64,000 bases of DNA from Clostridiales bacterium 38-18 (GCA_001897605.1 MKTL01000022.1:95030-159029); one strand, 5' to 3'. Shown: positions 13,947 to 23,021, counted from the stretch's first letter. Numbers and translations are program-made. Notes: generated from the letters alone by a model not told the origin.

Positions 13947-13997
13947 GTGCTGTTGCTTTTCTATGGATCTAGAAATGCAACAGCACCTTTTATTTTT
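13947..13997 (+). terminator. Terminator of the ATP synthase operon
   Basis: GTGCTGTTGC (13947-13956) pairs with GCAACAGCAC (13977-13986); inside, TTTCTA pairs with TAGAAA around TGGATC. The run CTTTTATTTTT follows. Stem and tail are strong. Confidence 0.93.
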
Positions 13998-14287
13998 GTG
14001 AATTAATGTAGCTAAAGCTTAGTGGTTTATTGAGCTTAGTTTGTGCACAATTGCTGATACATACTAAAACCGTTACCACGCTATAAGAAAAATGACCTAT
14101 TTTACATCAATATTCGTCATTATTCTACAAAAAAAGATAAAAAGGTATAGATAGTATGCCCTTTTTTATATATAATAATAAATGACTATGACCAGTTTAA
14201 ACTGGTTTACAATATTCAGTTGTGAATTATGAAATTACTTTAGATAGAGTCTCAGCATAATATCATATATATGATAGGAGGATCCAT
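13998..14287 (+). promoter_or_regulatory. murA upstream region with two palindromes and a candidate promoter
   Basis: This stretch has no gene. ACCAGTTTAAACTGGT (14191-14206) is a perfect 16-base palindrome ending on the -35 of a candidate promoter, TTTACA (14206-14211), 16 bases, TATGAA (14228-14233). A second perfect palindrome, TATCATATATATGATA (14261-14276), ends against the TAGGAGGA ribosome-binding site of murA. The first looks like a repressor operator; the second could fold next to the start. The regulators are not identifiable. A hairpin (AAAAAGG…CCTTTTT) around 14139-14167 is also possible. Confidence 0.5.
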
Positions 14288-15550
14288 TTGGCAAAGTTAT
14301 TAGTAGAGAAGAGCGGGCCACTTAAAGGCACCGTGAAAATAAAGGGCGCAAAAAATTCGGTTTTAAAATTAATGGCTGCGTCTATTTTAGCAGATGACAG
14401 CTGTACGATAGAAAGTGTTCCTGAATTACTCGATGTCGAGGTTATGGCGACTTTACTTGAATCGCTGGGTTTAAAGGTAGATTATAATAGAGAAACAGAA
14501 GTGATAGAAACTTATCCTGCAGAGGATTTAAAGTGTGAGGCACCTTATGATTTAATACAAAAGATGCGTGCGTCTTTTTTGGTGCTTGGACCATTGCTTG
14601 CTAAAAAAGGGATTGCTAAGGTCTCTATGCCTGGTGGCTGTGCCATCGGTGCAAGACCAATTGATCTACATTTAAAAGGCTTTCAAGCACTAGGTGCTGA
14701 AGTGACTTTGGGTCACGGCTATATTGAAGCTAAAGCGGAACATGGCCTTGTTGGCTCTGAAATATACCTTGACTTCCCAAGTGTTGGTGCAACAGAGAAC
14801 ATCATGATGGCAGCGACTATGGCGAAGGGTCAAACCCTTATTCAAAATGCGGCGAAAGAGCCCGAGATTATTGATTTAGCCAACTTTCTAAATGAAATGG
14901 GTGCAAATGTTAAAGGTGCTGGCACGGATACCATTCGTATCAATGGCGTTACTTCGCTTAAAGGTGCAAAGCATCAAACCATACCAGATCGTATCATTGC
15001 TGCAACCTACATGGTAGCAGCAGCGATTACAAAAGGTGATATTACGATAGAAAATGTCGTTTCAAGTCACGTTAAACCCGTTACTGCAAAATTACGTGAA
15101 ATGGGCGTTACAGTTGAGGATGAGGACGATCGTATTAGAGTTTATACGGATGGTCCGCTTAAGGCTGTAGACGTTACGACCCTCCCATACCCTGGTTTTC
15201 CAACGGATGCTCAAGCACAATTTATGGCACTTTTAGCAATCAGTGAAGGAACAAGTGTCATTTCTGAAACGGTATTTGAGAATCGATTCAGACATGTTGC
15301 TGAGATTAATCGTATGGGTGCAAATGTGAAAATTGAAGGCCATAGTGCCGTTATCCAAGGTGTTGAGTCATTACAAGGCGCCCAAGTAAAAGCAACTGAC
15401 CTTAGAGCAGGTGCGGCACTTGTTCTTGCTGGTTTAGTGGCAGAAGGCATCACAGAGATTGATGAAATTTACCACATCGATAGAGGGTATCCACAAATTG
15501 AAAAAGACATTGTTAGCTTAGGTGGTAAAATCAAACGCGTTGAGATTTAG
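14288..15550 (+). CDS. murA: UDP-N-acetylglucosamine 1-carboxyvinyltransferase
   Basis: Adds enolpyruvate from PEP to UDP-GlcNAc, the first committed step of peptidoglycan synthesis. The 420-residue protein has the KNSVLKLMAAS motif near the N-terminus and the active-site loop MPGGCAIGARPIDLHL with the catalytic Cys (target of fosfomycin) near residue 118. The start is TTG 14288 with TAGGAGGA just upstream; the N-terminus MAKLLVEKSGPLKGTVKIKGAKNS supports it. It is followed by mreB, linking wall precursor and cell-shape genes. Confidence 0.97.
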   Translation: MAKLLVEKSGPLKGTVKIKGAKNSVLKLMAASILADDSCTIESVPELLDVEVMATLLESLGLKVDYNRETEVIETYPAEDLKCEAPYDLIQKMRASFLVLGPLLAKKGIAKVSMPGGCAIGARPIDLHLKGFQALGAEVTLGHGYIEAKAEHGLVGSEIYLDFPSVGATENIMMAATMAKGQTLIQNAAKEPEIIDLANFLNEMGANVKGAGTDTIRINGVTSLKGAKHQTIPDRIIAATYMVAAAITKGDITIENVVSSHVKPVTAKLREMGVTVEDEDDRIRVYTDGPLKAVDVTTLPYPGFPTDAQAQFMALLAISEGTSVISETVFENRFRHVAEINRMGANVKIEGHSAVIQGVESLQGAQVKATDLRAGAALVLAGLVAEGITEIDEIYHIDRGYPQIEKDIVSLGGKIKRVEI

Positions 15551-15614
15551 CCATCTGCGAACATCTGAAATATAAATAATTTTGATAAAACTAACTAATG
15601 GAAGGTGGAACGCG

Positions 15615-16643
15615 ATGTTCGGTGTTGGTTCGGAAATCGGTATAGACTTAGGTACGGCGAGTGTACTCGTCTACATAAAAGGAAAAGGCATTGTATTAAG
15701 AGAGCCATCTGTGGTTGCAATTGATAATAATACAGACCGCGTTTTAGCAGTTGGTAATGAAGCGCGAAAAATGTTAGGTCGTACACCTGGTAATATCGTT
15801 GCGATTAGACCACTTAAGGACGGCGTTATTTCTGACTATGATGTTACTGAGCGTATGCTACGCTATTTCATAAATAAAACTTGTGGTAGAAGACGATTAT
15901 TTAAACCGAAAATTATCATCTGTGTACCTAGCGGTGTTACAGAAGTTGAAAAAAGAGCAGTATTGGACGCAACGATGGAAGCCGGCGGTGGAAAAACGTT
16001 TCTTATAGAAGAACCAATTGCCGCTGCTATTGGTGCCGGATTAGACATCACTAAGCCGGATGGCAATATGGTAATTGACATCGGTGGTGGAACTTCAGAT
16101 ATAGCAGTTATTTCATTGGGTGGTATTGTAGTTAGCACGTCCATTAAAGTGGCTGGTGATAAGTTTGATGAAGCAATCATCAAATACATGCGTAAAAAGC
16201 ACAATCTTCTAATCGGTGAAAGAACTGCTGAAGAGCTTAAAATAAATGTAGGTACTGCTTACCCTAGAACAAAGTCAATCAAGATGGATTGCCGTGGTAG
16301 AGATCTTATTACAGGCCTTCCTAAGAACATCTCTATTTCAAGCGAAGAGATGCAGGACGCTTTACAAGAGGTCGTGAATTCAGTTGCGGATGCGGTTCAC
16401 TTTGTACTTGAAAAAACGCCACCGGAGCTCGCTTCTGATATTAGCTCTAGAGGCATCGTCATGACTGGCGGTGGATCACTTTTACACGGTCTCAACAAGC
16501 TGATTGAGAAAAGAACGGGCATACCGACGTTCATCGCGGATGATGCCGTTAGCTGTGTTGCTAAGGGAACAGGTATGTCGTTGGAGCATTTGGATATCCT
16601 TGAAAAGAACATGATGACCACAGCTAAAAAGAAATACCTATAA
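15615..16643 (+). CDS. mreB: Rod-shape actin-like protein MreB/Mbl
   Basis: A 342-residue bacterial actin that organises lateral wall synthesis at the membrane. Actin-type phosphate motifs are GIDLGTASVLVY near the N-terminus, VIDIGGGTSDIAVI near residue 155 and MTGGGSLLHGL near residue 285. Resemblance to Bacillus Mbl is high (KGKGIVLREPSVVAID, RTPGNIVAIRPLKDGVI). I use ATG 15615 with GGAAGGTGG upstream; the earlier in-frame start at 15582 has no binding site. Mbl next to two rod genes of the FlhO/FlhP type also occurs in Bacillus, and such genes lie 4.5 kb downstream here. Confidence 0.94.
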   Translation: MFGVGSEIGIDLGTASVLVYIKGKGIVLREPSVVAIDNNTDRVLAVGNEARKMLGRTPGNIVAIRPLKDGVISDYDVTERMLRYFINKTCGRRRLFKPKIIICVPSGVTEVEKRAVLDATMEAGGGKTFLIEEPIAAAIGAGLDITKPDGNMVIDIGGGTSDIAVISLGGIVVSTSIKVAGDKFDEAIIKYMRKKHNLLIGERTAEELKINVGTAYPRTKSIKMDCRGRDLITGLPKNISISSEEMQDALQEVVNSVADAVHFVLEKTPPELASDISSRGIVMTGGGSLLHGLNKLIEKRTGIPTFIADDAVSCVAKGTGMSLEHLDILEKNMMTTAKKKYL

Positions 16644-16655
16644 ATTCAATCGTTC

Positions 16656-16693
16656 AACCCCTCTGTGAGAGCTTTCTCATAGAGGGGTTTTTC
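16656..16693 (+). terminator. Terminator after mreB
   Basis: AACCCCTCT (16656-16664) pairs with AGAGGGGTT (16681-16689), with an inner TGAGA/TCTCA stem and a GCTT loop, followed by TTTT. Confidence 0.92.
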
Positions 16694-16698
16694 ATTTA

Positions 16699-16762
16699 TT
16701 GAAGTTTTTGTTTGGGTATGGTATAGTGATGAGGGTTTATGAATATACATGTGTATATACAC
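16699..16762 (+). promoter_or_regulatory. nad operon promoter and palindromic candidate operator
   Basis: TTGAAG (16699-16704), 17 bases, TATAGT (16722-16727) form a good sigma-A promoter. About 20 bases downstream lies GTGTATATACAC (16751-16762), a perfect 12-base palindrome, overlapping the near-palindrome TATACATGTGTATA (16745-16758). De novo NAD operons in Firmicutes are commonly repressed by NiaR with niacin. I propose a repressor site here but cannot name the protein from sequence. Confidence 0.6.
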
Positions 16763-16788
16763 GCAGTTGAGAGTCAAGGAGGTCACAA

Positions 16789-17730
16789 GTGAATATAAAT
16801 TTAGAACACATTACAGTAAAATCAATTAATGAAAAGATAGAATTAGTTAAACAACTTAAAATTCAAAAAAAGGCGGTCATATTAGCACACCACTATCAGA
16901 GTATGGCGATTAAAGAGGTTGCAGACATTATAGGTGATTCTTTAGAGCTATCGAGAAAAGCAACACAAGTGGCATCAGATTTGATAATTTTTTGTGGTGT
17001 TCACTTTATGGCGGAATCAGCCAAACTACTCTCGCCAAAAAAGAGAGTCTACCTACCAAATTTAAATGCAGGCTGCCCAATGGCTGACATGGCAACAAGA
17101 GAATGGGTATTGGAAAAGAAGAAAGAACATCCCAGTGCTGCTGTTGTAAGCTATGTAAACACCTCTGCTGAGGTTAAAGCAGTCAGTGATATTTGCTGTA
17201 CATCATCAAATGCGGTAAAAATAGTCAGAGAAATTTCTTCAAATGAAATCATATTTGTTCCAGATCAAAATTTAGGAAGCTACGTTCAAAAGCTTGTCCC
17301 TTCTAAAACCATCCATCTTTGGCGTGGATTTTGTCCGACGCATCATCGAATTGGAGCTGAAGCGGTAATGTCAATGAAAGCAAAATACCCAGAGGCAAAG
17401 ATACTAATTCATCCAGAGTGTAAGCCAGAAGTAGTTGAACTGGCAGATGTGGTTGGTAGTACTGCTCAAATTATCAAAGCATGCGAGGAAAGTGATCAAA
17501 CAGAATTTGTTATTGGGACTGAGCTTGGCGTCGTAGAGTCATTGAAAAAACAATTTCCAAGTAAACGATTTTACCTGCTCGATGAGGCGATGGTTTGTCC
17601 AAACATGAAGAAAACAACGCTAGACGATGTAATAAACACACTTGTTAATCAAACTGGCGAAATTATTATTGAGGATGAAATTCAATCATCTGCCAGTCAA
17701 GCCATTTGGGCTATGTTAGAACGGTCGTGA
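16789..17730 (+). CDS. nadA: Quinolinate synthase
   Basis: Condenses iminoaspartate with dihydroxyacetone phosphate to quinolinate, using an oxygen-sensitive [4Fe-4S] cluster. The three cluster cysteines are seen at Cys96 (NAGCPMAD), Cys182 (GFCPTHH) and Cys270 (MVCPNMKK), with the 86-88 residue spacing of the family. The start is GTG 16789 after AAGGAGGTCAC. The protein is 313 residues. It is the first gene of a tight nadA-nadB-nadC operon; 3 bases separate it from nadB. Confidence 0.97.
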   Translation: MNINLEHITVKSINEKIELVKQLKIQKKAVILAHHYQSMAIKEVADIIGDSLELSRKATQVASDLIIFCGVHFMAESAKLLSPKKRVYLPNLNAGCPMADMATREWVLEKKKEHPSAAVVSYVNTSAEVKAVSDICCTSSNAVKIVREISSNEIIFVPDQNLGSYVQKLVPSKTIHLWRGFCPTHHRIGAEAVMSMKAKYPEAKILIHPECKPEVVELADVVGSTAQIIKACEESDQTEFVIGTELGVVESLKKQFPSKRFYLLDEAMVCPNMKKTTLDDVINTLVNQTGEIIIEDEIQSSASQAIWAMLERS

Positions 17731-17733
17731 GCT

Positions 17734-19221
17734 ATGGAGATAAAAAAGTACGATGTAATTATACTTGGAAGTGGCATTTCAAGCTTATTTTTGGCGAATA
17801 ATTTAGATGTCGATCTCAATGTCCTCATATTAAATTCCGGACAAAACAGAGAAACCAATAGCTATCTTGCGCAAGGGGGGATTGCAGCTGCAGTTGGAGT
17901 TGAAGACGACTGGGCGCATCATTTCGAAGATACAATGATAGCTGGGCATGGACAAAATAATAAGGAACTAGTTGAGCTTATGGTAAAGTCAGGACCCTCG
18001 GTTATTTGTGATCTTGTTGAATTAGGCGTTTCTTTTGATAAAAATGAAACAGGGGAATTTGCCCTAGGTCTTGAAGGGGCACATAGCTTTCCAAGAATAA
18101 TGAAGGCAGGCGACCATTCGGGTGAAGCGGTTATGGATGCCCTGTGGCGCAATCTTAAAAACAAACCGTGTCTAACATTTAGCGAGCATACCTTAGCATA
18201 TCGTGTTGATTCATATCAAGAAGGGTTTTTGGTACAAACGCTTTCGACACAGATAGAAGACTCTAATGAGCCGTGCTTGGGCACCTTTTTTTGCTCTAAA
18301 ATTGTTTTTGCAACAGGCGGTATTTCGAAGCTATATCATCGAACCAGTAATAAATCTATCGGTTATGATGGTTTAGCGCTTGCCATCGATCTTGGACTAA
18401 AATTAAGTCATTTGAGCTGGATTCAGTTTCATCCAACCGTATTTTATAATTTGGTTGGCCATCAAGAAGGCTTTCTAGTTTCAGAAGCCGTCAGAGGCGA
18501 AAGTGGTATGCTTCTAAATCAAAGAGGAGAAAGATTTATGAATCGATACCATCCTAAATTAGAGCTTGCGCCAAGAGACGTTGTATCTGCGGCGATGATA
18601 AAGGAGATAAATGGACAAGAAAAACCATATCTTTATTTAGATGTTAGACATATTGGTCAAAAGAAAATGATGCAGAAATTCAGCAAAATTACTTCTTATT
18701 GTAATCAAGCTGGCATTCAACTAGATAGAGATTTGATACCGGTGGCTCCTGGCGCTCATTATACGATGGGAGGCATTGATGTGGATCAGCAAGGAAGAAC
18801 GTCATTGGAAAATGCTTATGCAATCGGTGAGTGTGCACATACGGGAGTACATGGTAAAAATCGATTAGCGAGTAATTCACTACTTGAGGCGCTTGTATTT
18901 TCAAAATTAACGGCAAAGGAAATTAATAAAATGAAACGTGGGTATGAAAACAGGGTTCAGGTTCATTTGGAGCACACTAGAAAAATCCCACACTACAATA
19001 TAAAAATCAGTGAATTATCCTCTTGGATGGACAAGAACATGGCGATCAATAAAAATTATGAGCAGATAAATTTAATGAAATTACAGATAGATGCCTTAAT
19101 ACAAAACCCAGAGGCATATGTTGCGATTAACGTAGATGACATTAGAACAAACAATGCACTAAAGGCGTTACAGAGAATGATTGACGAAACATTAGAGGAG
19201 AACATGTATGAATTTAAATAA
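17734..19221 (+). CDS. nadB: L-aspartate oxidase
   Basis: An FAD enzyme that makes iminoaspartate for NadA, probably with fumarate as electron acceptor in an anaerobe (inference). The FAD-binding start is DVIILGSGISSLFLANNL, and the flavoprotein motif SYLAQGGIAAAVG, the substrate region LEGAHSFPRIMKAGDHSGEAVMD and HYTMGGIDVDQQGRTS near residue 345 are present. It is 495 residues, slightly shorter than the usual 510-540. Its last 14 bases overlap nadC. Confidence 0.96.
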   Translation: MEIKKYDVIILGSGISSLFLANNLDVDLNVLILNSGQNRETNSYLAQGGIAAAVGVEDDWAHHFEDTMIAGHGQNNKELVELMVKSGPSVICDLVELGVSFDKNETGEFALGLEGAHSFPRIMKAGDHSGEAVMDALWRNLKNKPCLTFSEHTLAYRVDSYQEGFLVQTLSTQIEDSNEPCLGTFFCSKIVFATGGISKLYHRTSNKSIGYDGLALAIDLGLKLSHLSWIQFHPTVFYNLVGHQEGFLVSEAVRGESGMLLNQRGERFMNRYHPKLELAPRDVVSAAMIKEINGQEKPYLYLDVRHIGQKKMMQKFSKITSYCNQAGIQLDRDLIPVAPGAHYTMGGIDVDQQGRTSLENAYAIGECAHTGVHGKNRLASNSLLEALVFSKLTAKEINKMKRGYENRVQVHLEHTRKIPHYNIKISELSSWMDKNMAINKNYEQINLMKLQIDALIQNPEAYVAINVDDIRTNNALKALQRMIDETLEENMYEFK

Positions 19222-20029
19222 CTTACTTAGGCTGGCATTTGAGGAGGATATCAGCTCAGTTGACTTAACCAGCGAGGCTATATTTACAAATTCAGATGTA
19301 TCAACTGCTGTATTGATTTCCAAAGATAAGGGGATTCTATCTGGAATAGATGTGTTTCAGGCTGCTTTTCAATACTTTGATTGTACCATACATTTTGAAT
19401 GCTATAAATCAAATGGTGATCAGCTGAGTGAAGGCGATGCAATTTGCACAATAAAGGGCTTAACGAAGTCGATTTTAAGTGCGGAGAGAGTGGCTTTAAA
19501 TTTATTACAGAGAATGTCGGGCATTGCCACCATGACTAGAGCGTGTGTGGATGCTATTAACGGCACAGATACAAGGATTGTCGATACGCGAAAAACTGCC
19601 CCAGGCTTAAGACTTTTGGATAAGCAGGCAGTAAGACAGGGAGGAGGCTTCAATCACAGGTTCAACTTGTCTGATGGTATACTGATAAAAGACAATCACA
19701 TTAAAGCAAGTGGCAGTATTGAAAATGCTATTTTAAGAGCAAAAAAATACGCACCACATACGGTTAAAATAGAAGTTGAAGTAGAATCGGTATCTGATTT
19801 TATCATTGCGCAGGCGGCAGGAGCGGATATCATTATGCTGGACAATATGTCAAATGAAGATATGGCAAGCTGCGTCAAGCTTAAAAGAGAGGATTGCTTA
19901 CTTGAGGCAAGTGGGAATATGAGCCTAGAGAGATTAATAGATGTGGCGAAAACTGGGGTTGATTTGATTTCAGTAGGTGCATTGACGCATTCTGTTAAAG
20001 CGATGGACCTAAGTCTTAGATTTGAATAG
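19208..20029 (+). CDS. nadC: Nicotinate-nucleotide pyrophosphorylase (carboxylating)
   Basis: Converts quinolinate and PRPP to nicotinate mononucleotide with loss of CO2, completing the NAD branch in this operon. The 273-residue protein has DTRKTAPGLRLLDKQAVRQGGGFNHR near residues 130-155 (quinolinate and PRPP binding), DGILIKDNHI, and EVEVES followed by MLDNMS. It is translationally coupled to nadB. No clear terminator follows; the next gene may have its own promoter near TATAAT 20050-20055. Confidence 0.97.
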   Translation: MNLNNLLRLAFEEDISSVDLTSEAIFTNSDVSTAVLISKDKGILSGIDVFQAAFQYFDCTIHFECYKSNGDQLSEGDAICTIKGLTKSILSAERVALNLLQRMSGIATMTRACVDAINGTDTRIVDTRKTAPGLRLLDKQAVRQGGGFNHRFNLSDGILIKDNHIKASGSIENAILRAKKYAPHTVKIEVEVESVSDFIIAQAAGADIIMLDNMSNEDMASCVKLKREDCLLEASGNMSLERLIDVAKTGVDLISVGALTHSVKAMDLSLRFE

Positions 20030-20082
20030 TTTATATCCCCGAATAGTAGTATAATAAGTAAAAATGAAGCTTGGGGGCAAAA

Positions 20083-20634
20083 ATGACGATTATTTACTCT
20101 GAAAGACTACTCATACGTGATTATCTGGAATCTGATTTTGAGAATTTTTATAATTTGACTCAAGATAACGAAGTCGTTTGCTGGATGCCTGATGCTTATC
20201 CTGAAAATAAGGATGAAGTACTTGAGCTTTTTTTTGACGCATTGATGGAGTCGAAAAAAGAAAAGCGCAAGAAATTCTACTATGCGATAACCGACCAAAG
20301 CACGGGTGCATATATTGGTGAAATTGGCTTTAGGGTAATCCATCATACCGAGGAGGGTGCTGTTGTCAACATTGGTTATTTTATAGATCCTAGATATTGG
20401 GGGCAAGGTGTTGCAACGGAAGCCGTCAAGGTTGTCGTAGCATATGGATTTGATAAGTTTGATATATTAAAATTTGAGTTGTCCTGTAGTGCACAAAACC
20501 ATGGCAGCGTGAGGGTCGCAGAAAAAAACCATTTTATTCAGGAATCGAGTAAGCTTAAATCCTTGCTTCTAAACGGCACCCTACACGATCAATACGATTT
20601 TAGATTATTAAAGGAAGAATTTCTAGCGCTTTAA
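20083..20634 (+). CDS. GNAT-family N-acetyltransferase (RimJ/RimL-like)
   Basis: A 183-residue protein with the GNAT fold: the N-terminal SERLLIRDYLESDFENFYNLT is typical of RimJ/RimL-type acetyltransferases, and the acetyl-CoA loop is GYFIDPRYWGQGVATEAVKVVVAYGF near residues 100-125. The substrate could be a ribosomal protein, another protein or a small amine; it cannot be told. I place the start at ATG 20083 instead of TTG 20071, which lies in the G-rich binding site. Confidence 0.8.
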   Translation: MTIIYSERLLIRDYLESDFENFYNLTQDNEVVCWMPDAYPENKDEVLELFFDALMESKKEKRKKFYYAITDQSTGAYIGEIGFRVIHHTEEGAVVNIGYFIDPRYWGQGVATEAVKVVVAYGFDKFDILKFELSCSAQNHGSVRVAEKNHFIQESSKLKSLLLNGTLHDQYDFRLLKEEFLAL

Positions 20635-20651
20635 TTAAAAAAGGTAAAATT

Positions 20652-20697
20652 AAGGGTTAAATAGTTTGTTTTATAACAAACTATTTAACCCTTTTTT
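20652..20697 (+). terminator. Strong terminator with a 19-bp perfect stem
   Basis: Positions 20652-20670 (beginning AAGGGTTAAATAG) pair perfectly with 20675-20693 across a TTAT loop, and more T follow. The stem is unusually long. The opposite strand also has a short T-run, so it could work both ways. Confidence 0.93.
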
Positions 20698-21050
20698 CTA
20701 TCGGTTTTCCTACAAATCAAGCACATTTATTAACCATATAAAAAAAACTGTCCAAAATTGACAGTCGTAATTATTACGGATTTATACATTTAATACTCTT
20801 GGCTTAGTTTAAAAAAAGGTGGAATGACGCGAACGGACGGCCATTCCAAAAATGAGGAAATTGAAATTAATAAAGGGTATGGTATTTTAACCTCTTAAAA
20901 TATAACACAATGATAAAATTACGTCAATCGAACCAACCATAATAAGTGAAAGAGCGTTATAGAAATACTTAATAGTTTACAATTTAACAATTATAAAATC
21001 TGTATATACACTTATAAAAATATCAATTTTGCCTCATTTATTGAGAATTT
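20698..21050 (+). other. Gene-free region with four consecutive hairpins
   Basis: No coding sequence is seen. Hairpins: ACTGTC (20747-20752)/GACAGT (20760-20765); CGTAAT-T-ATTACG (20766-20778); TGGAATG (20820-20826)/CATTCCA (20842-20848); TATTTTAA (20883-20890)/TTAAAATA (20895-20902). The GC-rich island GACGCGAACGGACGGC inside the third stands out in AT-rich DNA. It does not match a riboswitch I know and lies upstream of the flagellar rod promoter. It could be a small RNA or an untranslated leader. Confidence 0.4.
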
Positions 21051-21054
21051 AGTC

Positions 21055-21082
21055 TAAAGTTTTGGAAAATGAATGACGATAA
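21055..21082 (+). promoter_or_regulatory. Sigma-D flagellar promoter before flgF
   Basis: TAAA (21055-21058), 16 bases, GACGATAA (21075-21082), one mismatch from the sigma-D consensus TAAA-N15/16-GCCGATAA. It lies 28 bases before the ATG of the rod gene operon, consistent with motility control. Confidence 0.75.
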
Positions 21083-21110
21083 CAATTGTGAATGCAGTTT
21101 GGAGGAAATT

Positions 21111-22184
21111 ATGGTAAAAGGTTTATACATCGGTGCTTCGAGCATGATTACAAATATAAACAAAATGGACGTTATTGGCAATAACCTTGCAAATGTTAAT
21201 ACAACTGGATATAAGAAAGACAGAGTTCAGGTTGAGTCATTTAATGCAAGGCTTTTGACACGGATTAACGGTTCGATGTATCCCATAGAATCAGGAACGG
21301 GCTCTGTTACTTCAACGACTACAGACGGTGAAGTATATGCTGAAACGACAAACGGTTACTTTAGAGTCGATACTGAAAATGGCGTTCATTATGCCAAAAG
21401 TATGATTTTCTTCAAAGATAAAGACGGCTATTTAAGAACCATTCAGAAAAACATAGGTGGTTCTATTGACTTTTTAAAAGGGGATTTGGTTCTTAATAAC
21501 AAAGGTCAATCCATTTACGTTGGTGATAATGACTTTACTTTAGATGAGTCTGGAAATATTCTCGTAGGTGGTTCGACTACAGATAATTTGTTGGTAGGAA
21601 TTGGACCAAACGATATTGGAACCATAAGTGCAGGGATAAAAGGATACTATGTAATGACAGATTTCGAACAGGGTCAGCTTGAAATGACAAATAGTCCTTA
21701 TGATCTTGCTATTAAAGGCAGTGGGTTTTTTAGTGTCAGTACGGCAAAGGGTGAGTATTATACACGTGATGGTGTGTTTACAATTAATAATGCCGGTGAA
21801 TTGGTCAATTTTGATGGTGCTAAGCTCATGGGTTTAAATGGACCTATTGTTATTGAAGATAGTAATTTTAGTGTCAATGAATTTGGTGAAGTGATTCAAA
21901 ATGGTGAAATCACAGATAAGATTAAAATGACCGCATTTACCAATATAGGTGATGTATATAAAGTGGGTACAAGCTATTATTTAGAGCAACCAAACATGAC
22001 CGGTGAGAAGGTTGATTTTGAAGGTGAGATTATTCAAGGCTATCGAGAAAGCTCAAATACGGATGCAGTAACCGAAATGATTTCTCTCATTGAAATGAAC
22101 CGAAATTACGAGACCAGTCAAAAGGTTATTACGACGATTGATGATATGATAGGCAAGTGTGTTACCGAACTTGGAAGAGTCTAG
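21111..22184 (+). CDS. flgF: Flagellar basal-body rod protein, FlgF/FlhO type
   Basis: A rod subunit exported through the flagellar type III system. The 357-residue protein has the rod/hook N-terminus (MITNINKMDVIGNNLANVNTTGYKKDRV), the middle DLAIKGSGFFSV…YTRDGVFTINNAGELV and the C-terminal heptad helix TDAVTEMISLIEMNRNYETSQKVITTIDDMIGK. It is longer than typical FlgF (about 250-270), with an extra segment around residues 90-190. ATG 21111 follows GGAGG 21101-21105; an upstream ATG at 21069 lies inside the promoter. Bacillus flhO/flhP follow mbl in the same way. Confidence 0.88.
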   Translation: MVKGLYIGASSMITNINKMDVIGNNLANVNTTGYKKDRVQVESFNARLLTRINGSMYPIESGTGSVTSTTTDGEVYAETTNGYFRVDTENGVHYAKSMIFFKDKDGYLRTIQKNIGGSIDFLKGDLVLNNKGQSIYVGDNDFTLDESGNILVGGSTTDNLLVGIGPNDIGTISAGIKGYYVMTDFEQGQLEMTNSPYDLAIKGSGFFSVSTAKGEYYTRDGVFTINNAGELVNFDGAKLMGLNGPIVIEDSNFSVNEFGEVIQNGEITDKIKMTAFTNIGDVYKVGTSYYLEQPNMTGEKVDFEGEIIQGYRESSNTDAVTEMISLIEMNRNYETSQKVITTIDDMIGKCVTELGRV

Positions 22185-22196
22185 GAGGCGTAAATT

Positions 22197-22991
22197 ATGA
22201 AAGCAATGTGGTCAGCAGCTTCAGGTATGAAAAACCTTCAGCTTAAGATTGATACAATTTCCAATAACTTGGCAAATGTTAATACCATTGGTTTTAAAAA
22301 CCAAAGGGTTGAATTTAAAGACATTATGTATGAAAGATTAGACCAAAGTGCAAAACTTGCTGATGAAGGTAGACCCGTGCCGATAGAGATTGGCCATGGG
22401 GTTATGATCTCTGCTACTTTAAGAGATTTTACGACAGGAAATCTTCAACAAACTGGAACACCGACAGATTTAGCCATTAACGGAGAGCACTTTTTTAAGG
22501 TCATCGATAACAATGGTAATACGAGATATTCAAAGGATGGCAGCTTTAAAATTGCAGCTACTGAGGAAGGTGCAACCTTGGTAACCTCTGATGGTTATTT
22601 TGTACAAGGTGTGGATGGCAATATTGTACTTGGCGAAAATGTATCAGAGCTAAGTATAGACAGTCAGGGCTTTATAAGAGTAAAAAGAGATGGTGGCGAG
22701 GAATATGAAGATATCGGTCAGCTTTCTTTGAATAAGTTTGTTAACCCAGCTGGACTTGAATCGGTTGGAAAAAACCTTTATAAAGAGACGACAGCTTCAG
22801 GAGCAGCTTTTGAAGGTGTAGAGGAAGGCGATAAAACAGAGGTGTGGCAAGGGTTTATTGAAAATTCCAATGTTCAAATCGTCGATGAAATGATAAATCT
22901 GATTACAGCGGAAAGAGCCTATGAGATCAATTCAAAATCCATTCAAACTGCGGATAGAATGTTAGAAATAGCAAATAATCTAAAACGTTAA
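22197..22991 (+). CDS. flgG: Flagellar distal rod protein, FlgG/FlhP type
   Basis: A 264-residue rod protein with the conserved N-terminus MKAMWSAASGMKNLQLKIDTISNNLANVNTIGFK, the DLAINGEHFFKV…RYSKDGSFKI middle region and the C-terminal EGFIENSN-like segment followed by VDEMINLITAERAYEINSKSIQTADRMLEIANNL. It starts 12 bases after flgF with AGGAGGCG upstream. Together with the next gene it forms a three-gene rod operon. Confidence 0.92.
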   Translation: MKAMWSAASGMKNLQLKIDTISNNLANVNTIGFKNQRVEFKDIMYERLDQSAKLADEGRPVPIEIGHGVMISATLRDFTTGNLQQTGTPTDLAINGEHFFKVIDNNGNTRYSKDGSFKIAATEEGATLVTSDGYFVQGVDGNIVLGENVSELSIDSQGFIRVKRDGGEEYEDIGQLSLNKFVNPAGLESVGKNLYKETTASGAAFEGVEEGDKTEVWQGFIENSNVQIVDEMINLITAERAYEINSKSIQTADRMLEIANNLKR

Positions 22992-23021
22992 TAAGCACTT
23001 AAGACTAAGGATGTGAATGAT

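Noticed and set aside
20747-20902. c-di-GMP riboswitch before flagellar genes
   Set aside because: The conserved class I core (GGxCACGCAAAGCC-like) and the class II pseudoknot elements are missing.
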